Shown: positions 1-5,267 of the stretch, piece by piece
How the letters are laid out: every line of letters begins with the position of its first letter
Numbering within the stretch: the stretch's first letter is position 1
Assembly: GCA_964409165.1 (NCBI GenBank)
Contig: CAYPCH010000159.1
Span: forward strand, 1 to 5,267
Direction of reading: 5' to 3'
DNA from: CAYPCH01 sp964409165
Lineage (GTDB): Bacteria; Bacillota; Clostridia; Acetivibrionales; Acetivibrionaceae
Length of the DNA stretch: 5,267 nt
Made by a program: the position numbers and the translations under genes
Notes under the pieces: model-generated
What the model saw: the letters and a program-made list of their open reading frames with translations, nothing else
Told to the model about the DNA's origin: nothing
The model's database searches: none

Positions 1-26
1 CTTAACTTGTGAGCAACCAGAGCCTC

Positions 27-58
27 AAAATACTATAAGTGGGAAAGTTGAGTATTTT
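27..58. repeat. Perfect 8-bp inverted repeat near the left edge
   Basis: AAAATACT (27-34) and AGTATTTT (51-58) pair across a 16-base loop. An outer arm, TTAACT (2-7) with AGTTAA (59-64), can extend it if 19 bases bulge on one side. Read on the plus strand, eight Ts follow at 70-77, so it could be a poor terminator for a gene entering from the left. The T run is 11 bases away, farther than in a standard terminator. Confidence 0.35.
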
Positions 59-84
59 AGTTAACACTATTTTTTTTGTTTTCC

Positions 85-127
85 GTATTAAATTAATAAG
101 TCTTAATTAATGCCATTAATATAATAC
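85..127. repeat. Imperfect 13-bp inverted repeat after the glycosyltransferase gene
   Basis: GTATTAAATTAAT (85-97) and ATTAATATAATAC (115-127) pair at 12 of 13 positions across a 17-base loop that contains the palindrome TTAATTAA (103-110). It starts 18 bases beyond the glycosyltransferase stop codon. On the minus strand no T run follows (the strand reads as A-rich), so it is not a classic intrinsic terminator. It may act as a 3'-end stem-loop for that transcript, or be a chance product of A/T-only sequence. Confidence 0.4.
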
Positions 128-145
128 TCAGCAAACAATATACTG

Positions 146-1390
146 CTAACAAAACTTTTCGGTATTTTTCGCGGTATTAACATAACATTCCAACACTTCA
201 GACAATGATTGAGCTATTCTGTCTCTGGTAAAATTATTTAACACATATAACATGCCTTTTGATGACATTTCCTTTGCTACATCCGGATTGTTGTACAGGT
301 AAAGAATTGCCTCTTTTAGAGCTTCACTATCTCCAGGGTCAACAACAATACCACCCCTGCTTTCTCTCAGAATTTCAGCCGATTCTCCATCTGCACTTAA
401 CAGCACTGGACAGCCACCTCCTAAAGCTTCAAGCATTTTAGTTGGTACACTGTCCTTAAGATTCTTATTCTTAAGAGGCACAATACTTGCACCGGCATAT
501 TTCAGAAATGTTAATATTTTTTCATAGGGTTGAGCTCCTATAAACTTAATGCTATTTAGCCCTAGTATTTCAGCTTTTTTTTCAAGAGCCTTTTTTTCAA
601 AACCATCACCAATAATAAGAAAATGTATTTTTTCGTATTCTTTAAGCTTTGTTGCAGTATCAATAATAATATCCAACCCTTGAGCCAATCCTACAACACC
701 TGTGTATATGAGTGTAAAGTTTTCCTCGAGGCGGTATCGCTGCACTAAATTGACATCTGTGGGCAAATCTAAAAACTCTCTGTCAAAACCATTACTAATT
801 ACCTCAACTTTATCAGGTGAAATGCCTTTTAGAATCAGTTTTTCCTTTTTCCCTTTTGTAACTACAGTAATGAGTCTGGCCTTAGCATATAAAAACCGGG
901 ATAAATTATTTAAAACCTTAAATGTGAAAGAACTATCTGACATCTCGCCCATTTCTGATGCAATGTCCGGCCATATATCCCGCACATCAAAAACTAAAGG
1001 TATTTTTTTCAGCCGACTTATTATATAACCTGATATACCTATAAAAACAGGTGGTGAACTTACTATTATCAAATCATATTTTTTGTCATTAAATGCAAAG
1101 AAAGAAGAGGACAGCATAAAACTTACATAATTGAGCAAACGCGTTAGAGCGTTTTTTTTGGGAGAGGAAAAAACATAATATCTATAAACTTTGATTTTTC
1201 CAATTAACTCTTCCATATATAATTTACCTTTGTAACTTTCGTGCTTGATTCCAGAAGGATAATTCGGGAAACCTGATACAACTCCAACTTCATGTCCTAA
1301 GTCAGAAAGATTATTGGCAAGACCAAATATTCTTTTTGCTGCCGCACCAATTTCAGGGACGAAAAAATGAGTCAGGAATAAAATACGCAA
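146..1390 (-). CDS. Glycosyltransferase family 4 protein, WbuB-like
   Basis: A 414-residue retaining GT-B glycosyltransferase, predicted to move a sugar from a nucleotide-sugar donor to a lipid-linked or saccharide acceptor in surface polysaccharide synthesis at the inner face of the membrane. Seen in the sequence: an N-terminal Rossmann half opening with MRILFLTHFFVPEIGAAA, where the glycine/alanine-rich loop is typical of GT4; VRDIWPD at 136-142, characteristic of the WbuB/WcaI-like subgroup; NGFD at 200-203; YTGVVGLAQGLD at 229-240 opening the C-terminal donor-binding half; IGDG at 260-263; and the EX7E-type motif as D313 to E321 inside SVPTKMLEALGGGCPVL, with Asp in the first position. 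Length is normal for the family. The start is TTG at 1390: a GGGGAG ribosome binding site lies 9 bases upstream, an in-frame TGA follows at 1397-1399, and the protein begins exactly at the family N-terminus. It stands alone, 279 bases after the SLH gene. Donor and acceptor cannot be told from sequence. The fold and family are secure. Confidence 0.93.
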   Translation of the reverse strand: MRILFLTHFFVPEIGAAAKRIFGLANNLSDLGHEVGVVSGFPNYPSGIKHESYKGKLYMEELIGKIKVYRYYVFSSPKKNALTRLLNYVSFMLSSSFFAFNDKKYDLIIVSSPPVFIGISGYIISRLKKIPLVFDVRDIWPDIASEMGEMSDSSFTFKVLNNLSRFLYAKARLITVVTKGKKEKLILKGISPDKVEVISNGFDREFLDLPTDVNLVQRYRLEENFTLIYTGVVGLAQGLDIIIDTATKLKEYEKIHFLIIGDGFEKKALEKKAEILGLNSIKFIGAQPYEKILTFLKYAGASIVPLKNKNLKDSVPTKMLEALGGGCPVLLSADGESAEILRESRGGIVVDPGDSEALKEAILYLYNNPDVAKEMSSKGMLYVLNNFTRDRIAQSLSEVLECYVNTAKNTEKFC

Positions 1391-1399
1391 AACGGTTCA

Positions 1400-1405
1400 C
1401 TCCCC
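1400..1405 (-). promoter_or_regulatory. Ribosome binding site of the glycosyltransferase gene
   Basis: GGGGAG on the minus strand, 9 bases before the TTG at 1390. It decides the start, because no ATG is available between the in-frame stop at 1397-1399 and the conserved N-terminus. Confidence 0.7.
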
Positions 1406-1449
1406 AATTTATAAAAACATAATAACAAGACAAACTCAAGTCATATATA

Positions 1450-1477
1450 TGTATAATTAAATAAAATAAACAATCAA
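1450..1477 (-). promoter_or_regulatory. Possible promoter for the glycosyltransferase gene (proximal candidate)
   Basis: TTGATT (1472-1477) and TATACA (1450-1455) on the minus strand, 16 bases apart, about 60 bases before the TTG start. Each hexamer matches the sigma-A consensus only in part. The surrounding DNA is almost pure A/T, where such matches arise by chance, so support is weak. Confidence 0.2.
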
Positions 1478-1555
1478 GCAAAACCTATGTCTGATAAATG
1501 GGTATAAGTATATCCAATGTTAATTATAATACACATTAATAAAAATTACCATATA

Positions 1556-1585
1556 ATTTTAAGAATTTTTTGTAAAATTTTTCAA
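1556..1585 (-). promoter_or_regulatory. Possible promoter for the glycosyltransferase gene (distal candidate)
   Basis: TTGAAA (1580-1585) and TAAAAT (1556-1561) on the minus strand, each five of six to the sigma-A consensus, with an 18-base spacer. It sits just after the terminator-like hairpin at 1587-1626, the expected place for a promoter starting a new transcript. It would leave a leader of about 160 bases, in which I recognise no riboswitch. Evidence is sequence match only, in AT-rich DNA. Confidence 0.3.
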
Positions 1586-1586
1586 C

Positions 1587-1626
1587 AAAAAACGACAATT
1601 ATAGACATTGTAAATTTTGCTATAAT
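1587..1626 (-). terminator. Weak intrinsic terminator candidate after the SLH gene
   Basis: On the minus strand, ATTATAG (1626-1620) pairs perfectly with CTATAAT (1604-1598) across a 15-base loop, and six Ts (1592-1587) follow after five intervening bases. A second, overlapping stem, ACAAT/ATTGT (1611-1607 with 1600-1596), competes for the same bases. The site is about 45 bases beyond the SLH stop codon, a sensible place for a transcript end. The stem is almost all A/T, so termination would be weak. Confidence 0.38.
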
Positions 1627-1669
1627 GTAGATTAGTATTTGGGTCTTTGACAGTTGAATAAATTTCCCC

Positions 1670-3820
1670 CTAATATATTTTATATATTATTGCAGCCGTT
1701 TCTGCTCTTGTTATGTTTTTTAAAGGAAAAAGTGTTTTATTAGCATCCCCTGTTATTATTTCTTCTTTAACCAGGAAAGCAATACTCACTAGGGCATAGT
1801 CAGAAATGTCAGAAGCGTCCTTGAATTTTTCCAGCTCTGATGTATTGATATCTTCGATATTTAAACCAGTAGTTTTAAGTGCATTGTGTACAATCACCAT
1901 CAAATCTTGCCTCCTTATAGGAGTTTCAGGATTAAATTTATTATCTCCAACTCCAGATATAATGTTAAGCTTTTTCGCAATTCCCACAGCTTTATAATAA
2001 TATTTTTCCTTTGAAACATCTGAAAAGTTCCCAGAAAAACCCACATCCAATCCTAAAGCCTTTATTATTAGTACAACTGCATCTGCCCTTTTTATTTTTT
2101 CTCCAGGGCTGTAAGTAGTAGCAGATGTCCCGGTGATTATACCCATAGATGCAAGGGTATTTATTTGATTTTCAGCCCATTCATAGCCCGCTATGTCTTT
2201 AAATTTTATAGTATTATCAGTGACATGAGGATCTTCAGTTATTTTATGATTTATGTCTAATGGACGACTCAATATTAAAAAGGCACCAAATTCCTTTGAA
2301 GTATGTTTAAGATTTGTATCAATATTGCTGTTAGGTTGCTGACATTTAGTTAAATTCATAGGTATATCCAGTAATGACCCATTATATGTACCAGTTAATA
2401 TAGGGCTATCAAAAATGTTTTGCACATCATAAATGTAATACTCGGAGCCTTTTTCTAAGACGTGGGATACATCTATTTTTTGATAATCACTTTCCAAATA
2501 ATTATATACTACAACATTTGCCCGACCCTTTTCATATTTGTTTGCCCATACAGAAACTAAATTTTTATCAGGTAAACCTTTTGAAAAAGTACTCTCACTG
2601 TCACTCCTTGTAAAACCCCTCCATATGGAAAAATCCCCTGAATTTGAATCACCGTCCTGCTTAATGTGCTTAAACAATGTTGAATCAGTGCCGTAATAAC
2701 GGTTGTTATTAAATACATATTTGTCAAAATCACTTTCGACAGGAACCGTACACGAAACAGCCGTTGACTTTCCTTTATTTGCAATAGTATTACCAACAAA
2801 GGTTATTTTGTTGAATCTAAGAAAATTAAAAGAAATTCCACTTCTAAAAGAATAGTTGTTTTCAAGGGTACAATCAATATTTGTATTGCTATAGCCTAAT
2901 TGGTAATTTTTACCCGCAGAGTCGGTCCACATATACGCATAATTATCTTTAAAATAAACATTGTTATAAGGCTGCATTCCACCCACAAGGTAATTGCTTT
3001 TATACGCACTATTAAGACTTAAACATCCATTGTTAAAGCTTATATTTCTCTGTATATCAAAACCTGATTGATAATTTCTTTTAGGATTGTTACTCTCACC
3101 AGTAAAATAAGCGTGAAGACCAAAACTTACACTGTTAAATATAAAATTATCATGTATTAACTTTGTACCATCAAGATTTTGGGCATATATGTTGTGACCA
3201 GTTCCTCTTTCTCTAGACTTCTCATAGTAGCCGTTATTAAAAATCAAACAACCGTAAAGTTCTGAATTAACTGCCAGATTCCAAAAACCACATCCTACAC
3301 CGATGTTATCATAAATAAAACAGTTTATTAATTTTGAATTTGCAGCAGAAAAGTCCAATCCACTATTAGTTTGTATATCTGAGATGTCAGATGTATAAGA
3401 AATCCTATTTTTATTGCTATTTGTAAAGTGAAAATCCTTAAAGATTACCCATTCCCCAGTTACATTCAGAATTGAGTTTCCATTTGAATTATGCTTGCCG
3501 TCAAATATAACCTTTTCATTATTATATGGCATAATAGTAATAGGATTGTTACTATTCCCTTTTAAATTGCATACAAAGCTTTTGCCACCAATTGAAGACG
3601 TATCATAAGTTCCTTCTCTCAAATATAGTGTATCGCCAGGTTGTACACGCTTACTTGTAAAGGCAGTATTCAAGTCCCAGGGATTATCAAATGAGCCGTT
3701 ACCATCAGGACTTCCATTTGTAGATGCGTATTTATATGTACTTGAAGAAAGTGAATGTCCGGGCATAAGAAAGAAGAGCATAAGAATTATAAAAGTGCAT
3801 ATACTTAGTTTGAATTTCAT
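1670..3820 (-). CDS. Secreted right-handed beta-helix protein with three C-terminal SLH domains
   Basis: A 716-residue exported surface protein. Order of parts: signal peptide at about 1-24 (basic MKFK, hydrophobic core CTFIILMLFFLM, cleavage probably near GHS); parallel beta-helix at about 30-385, opening with YASTNGSPDGNGSFDNPW and PGDTLYLREGTY (61-72), as in polysaccharide-lyase-like pectin-lyase folds, with repeated asparagine-rich turns and GHNIYAQN at 208-215; a probable beta-sandwich module at about 393-520 (VWANKYEKGRANVVVYNY through KEFGAFLIL); then SLH domains at about 540-592, 598-655 and 665-716. Their binding motifs are KRAD (577-580), RRQD (636-639) and the canonical TRAE (704-707). 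Three SLH domains normally anchor a protein to pyruvylated secondary cell-wall polymer. Start choice: GGAGG at 3829-3833 lies 8 bases before ATG 3820. The ATGs at 3835 and 3826 overlap or abut that site, though 3835 would give 721 residues. Whether the helix is a lyase, a glycoside-binding protein or structural is not resolved; I could not assign catalytic residues. Confidence 0.92.
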   Translation of the reverse strand: MKFKLSICTFIILMLFFLMPGHSLSSSTYKYASTNGSPDGNGSFDNPWDLNTAFTSKRVQPGDTLYLREGTYDTSSIGGKSFVCNLKGNSNNPITIMPYNNEKVIFDGKHNSNGNSILNVTGEWVIFKDFHFTNSNKNRISYTSDISDIQTNSGLDFSAANSKLINCFIYDNIGVGCGFWNLAVNSELYGCLIFNNGYYEKSRERGTGHNIYAQNLDGTKLIHDNFIFNSVSFGLHAYFTGESNNPKRNYQSGFDIQRNISFNNGCLSLNSAYKSNYLVGGMQPYNNVYFKDNYAYMWTDSAGKNYQLGYSNTNIDCTLENNYSFRSGISFNFLRFNKITFVGNTIANKGKSTAVSCTVPVESDFDKYVFNNNRYYGTDSTLFKHIKQDGDSNSGDFSIWRGFTRSDSESTFSKGLPDKNLVSVWANKYEKGRANVVVYNYLESDYQKIDVSHVLEKGSEYYIYDVQNIFDSPILTGTYNGSLLDIPMNLTKCQQPNSNIDTNLKHTSKEFGAFLILSRPLDINHKITEDPHVTDNTIKFKDIAGYEWAENQINTLASMGIITGTSATTYSPGEKIKRADAVVLIIKALGLDVGFSGNFSDVSKEKYYYKAVGIAKKLNIISGVGDNKFNPETPIRRQDLMVIVHNALKTTGLNIEDINTSELEKFKDASDISDYALVSIAFLVKEEIITGDANKTLFPLKNITRAETAAIIYKIY

Positions 3821-3828
3821 ACTCATAA

Positions 3829-3833
3829 CCTCC
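3829..3833 (-). promoter_or_regulatory. Ribosome binding site that sets the SLH gene start
   Basis: GGAGG on the minus strand, 8 bases before ATG at 3820. It overlaps the in-frame ATG at 3835 and ends only 2 bases before the ATG at 3826, so the third ATG is the best-placed start. The resulting protein begins MKFKLSICTF, a clean signal-peptide N-terminus. Confidence 0.7.
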
Positions 3834-3859
3834 ATCTAATTACGTTAACATCTTAGATT

Positions 3860-4738
3860 CTATATATAGTACTTTCCCTCAATTCTGACCATCGCTTTAC
3901 CACCAAACAGGATATATTCTTCCAGTTTCTTTATTTTTACGGTGTTATATGGGAAGCGGTCTCCCCCCTGTTCAATTGAGGTATATGAACCATTCCACAA
4001 ACCGTGTTTCAACATATAGTAACCAAAAGCGCTATTGCCAGAACCGGTTGCCGGATCTTCCAAATAACCAAATTTGGGAGCAAATACTCTCGCGTGGGCA
4101 ATATGATGTTCAGAAGCTGTCGTCATCGTGAAAATTAGAATAATATCAATCCCGTTATCCAGACAGAATTCCTTCAGACAAGCCTCATTCGGATATAATG
4201 ACACCTCTGCATCCAGACTACTGATAGGTACTATCAGCGTCCTTAATCCGGCATCGATAAAATCCATCTGATATCGGTTATAAATAATATCTTCAGACAT
4301 AGACATAGCCTTTGCCACCTCGCTTCTTGTAACAGGAAGTGTCAGGTATTCTGCCTTCGGAGCTGTTATGTAGATTGCATCCTCATCATCGATAGAATTG
4401 AACACTGTCAAAAAACCCTTTTTATTGGTTTCTATAATTAATTCTTTTTTATCACAATATTTCTTATTGTTCTTAATCAAATCATACATGGCTGCAATCG
4501 TACCATGACCACAAAAATCAACCTCGCACTCAGAAGAATAGTATATGAGCTTAACATCTGCATTCTGTGAATCCGAACAAAAAACGACCTCCGATACAAA
4601 TCCGGCATGCTCTTTTCCTACACCAAGCATTTCTTCGTCGCTTAGTGTGTCCTTACCAAGATAGAGATAGGAAGCCGGATTTCCTTTTGAATTTTCTGAT
4701 GTAAATGCATTGACTTTTTTATAAAGATACGTTTTCAT
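3860..4738 (-). CDS. PhzF family protein (phenazine biosynthesis-like isomerase/epimerase fold)
   Basis: A 292-residue cytosolic enzyme of the PhzF/diaminopimelate-epimerase-fold family, in the normal 260-300 residue range. Family marks seen: VNAFTSENSKGNPASYL at 9-25, the usual opening; SEVVF at 49-53, where Glu50 corresponds to the catalytic acid/base Glu45 of Pseudomonas PhzF; the first glycine loop EVDFCGHGT at 72-80; the second, DPATGSGNSAFGYY, at 228-241; and a closing GGKAMVRIEGKYY. Known members isomerise or epimerise small molecules, and PhzF itself acts on a phenazine precursor. No other phenazine gene is visible, so the substrate is unknown and the symbol phzF would over-claim. The start ATG at 4738 has AGGAGA with GGAG at 4746-4749, 7 bases upstream. 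The stop is 39 bases before the SLH start, with no terminator between, so read-through into the SLH gene is likely. I see no convincing promoter in the 187 bases upstream. Confidence 0.92.
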   Translation of the reverse strand: MKTYLYKKVNAFTSENSKGNPASYLYLGKDTLSDEEMLGVGKEHAGFVSEVVFCSDSQNADVKLIYYSSECEVDFCGHGTIAAMYDLIKNNKKYCDKKELIIETNKKGFLTVFNSIDDEDAIYITAPKAEYLTLPVTRSEVAKAMSMSEDIIYNRYQMDFIDAGLRTLIVPISSLDAEVSLYPNEACLKEFCLDNGIDIILIFTMTTASEHHIAHARVFAPKFGYLEDPATGSGNSAFGYYMLKHGLWNGSYTSIEQGGDRFPYNTVKIKKLEEYILFGGKAMVRIEGKYYI

Positions 4739-4925
4739 AGTTGGTCTCCTTAAACATTTTCTGTTTCTTCAATACCGTCTTGACGTCTGTCATTACCACC
4801 CTTACTGTTCTAATCCGTATTTAGCTTCTTTTCAGGCATAAATTGGTGTCATGTGGTTTGCCTGCATAGAATACAGTTTCTCGCCGATCAGAGAGAAATA
4901 AGCTCCTCCACCTTAATCCTACTTA
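4739..4925. other. Gap between hsdR and the PhzF-like gene, no recognised gene
   Basis: These 187 bases hold the PhzF-like gene's ribosome binding site, a CAGGCA/TGCCTG inverted repeat (4833-4838 with 4859-4864, 20-base loop, no T run after it), and a short TTTCTC/GAGAAA stem near 4875-4897 that also lacks a T run. No clear terminator for hsdR and no clear sigma-A promoter can be pointed to. Two short minus-strand open frames (4832-4912 and 4719-4793) are discussed under findings. Confidence 0.6.
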
Positions 4926-5267
4926 TCATGTTTCATTTTGGCACATCAATTTTGTTTGTTCCATTACTATATCCACAGCCTTTGGAGTCTTATCCGGTGG
5001 GTACCCATACTTTTTAAGCAGGCGTTTAATTGTCATTTTCATTTTCGCCTGAGCACTGTCACGGATTGCCCAGTCAATACTAATGTTATTTTTTATTGCT
5101 GTGGTTAAATCTCGTGCAATTTGTACCAAAATTTCATCTCCCATAACATCTCGTGCAGATTCATTTTCTGCCAACACATCGTAAAAAGCCAGTTTATCAG
5201 GGGTCAATCCTGTACGAAGCTGCTGAAAAATCAAGCAAATTTCGTGTGAAAAGTTTTGGTTTAGCTT
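4926..5267 (-). CDS. hsdR: Type I restriction endonuclease subunit R, C-terminal part (runs off the window)
   Basis: The last 113 residues of an HsdR-type protein, ending at TGA 4926-4928. The reading frame stays open to base 5267, so the gene is cut by the window edge; a TTG at 5234 is only an internal codon. The recognisable part is the helical C-terminal domain described as DUF3387: LTPDKLAFYDVLAENESARDVMGD, then IARDLTTAIKNNISIDWAIRDSAQAKMKMTIKRLLKKYGYPPDKTPKAV. In family members this end of HsdR helps hold the subunit to the HsdM/HsdS methyltransferase core, while the nuclease and ATP-dependent translocase domains lie in the missing N-terminal 850 or more residues. The roughly 20 residues nearest the window edge (KLNQNFSHEICLIFQQL) match the family less clearly, so a truncated or rearranged copy cannot be excluded. 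Partner genes hsdM and hsdS would be outside the window. Confidence 0.85.
   Translation of the reverse strand, partial: KLNQNFSHEICLIFQQLRTGLTPDKLAFYDVLAENESARDVMGDEILVQIARDLTTAIKNNISIDWAIRDSAQAKMKMTIKRLLKKYGYPPDKTPKAVDIVMEQTKLMCQNET

Noticed and set aside
259..1028. Plus-strand open frames at 259-441 and 702-1028 opposite the glycosyltransferase
   Set aside because: They lie wholly antisense to a secure gene, show no domain or motif, and lack a convincing ribosome binding site.
1391..1669. Riboswitch or small RNA in the 279-base gap before the glycosyltransferase
   Set aside because: The sequence is nearly all A/T; I found no conserved aptamer core or GC-rich stem set, only the weak hairpin and short palindromes such as CATATATATG at 1442-1451.
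1806..2799. Open frames at 1806-1997 (plus) and 2557-2799 (minus) inside the SLH gene
   Set aside because: Both are alternative frames of a gene with readable domains; their translations show no recognisable family.
3949..4131. Plus-strand 60-codon frame opposite the PhzF-like gene
   Set aside because: It is antisense to the conserved DPATGSG region and has no features of its own.
3860..4738. Phenazine biosynthesis locus
   Set aside because: Only a PhzF-fold protein is present, with no PhzA/B/D/E/G partner, and the family is broad, so no phenazine pathway is claimed.
1..5267. CRISPR array, tRNA, rRNA, insertion sequence or attachment site
   Set aside because: No regularly spaced repeats, no cloverleaf with the TTCGA loop, and no transposase or terminal repeats were seen on either strand.

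Overview
The window is AT-rich DNA with four protein-coding genes, all on the minus strand. In transcription order (high to low coordinate) they are: the 3' end of a type I restriction endonuclease gene (hsdR), a PhzF-family isomerase/epimerase-like gene, a large secreted beta-helix protein carrying three S-layer homology (SLH) domains, and a family 4 glycosyltransferase of the WbuB-like group. Strong GGAG-type ribosome binding sites, low G+C, TTG start use and an SLH-anchored exported beta-helix protein point to a low-GC Firmicute, most likely an anaerobic Clostridia member (Ruminiclostridium/Acetivibrio-like). That placement is inference; no rRNA or other taxonomic marker is present.

Layout. 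1-145: AT-rich gene-free end holding two inverted repeats around an eight-T run. 146-1390: glycosyltransferase, start TTG. 1391-1669: very AT-rich gap with a weak terminator-like hairpin for the gene upstream and weak promoter-like sequences for the glycosyltransferase. 1670-3820: SLH/beta-helix surface protein. 3860-4738: PhzF-like enzyme, with only 39 bases between its stop and the preferred start of the SLH gene, so the two are probably co-transcribed. 4739-4925: gap with no recognised gene but two short open frames. 4926-5267: C-terminal part of HsdR, reading frame open to the window edge.

How they fit together. The SLH protein should be exported and held non-covalently on a secondary cell-wall polymer. 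The glycosyltransferase is a cytosolic or membrane-associated enzyme of surface polysaccharide assembly. These two suggest a cell-surface role for the left two thirds of the window, but no pathway can be named. The PhzF-like protein is a cytosolic enzyme with an unknown small-molecule substrate, and hsdR belongs to a DNA-restriction locus lying mostly beyond the right edge. The assembly looks like accessory genome rather than a recognisable pathway. I found no CRISPR array, tRNA, rRNA, insertion sequence or known riboswitch, and nothing I can defend as an undescribed system.
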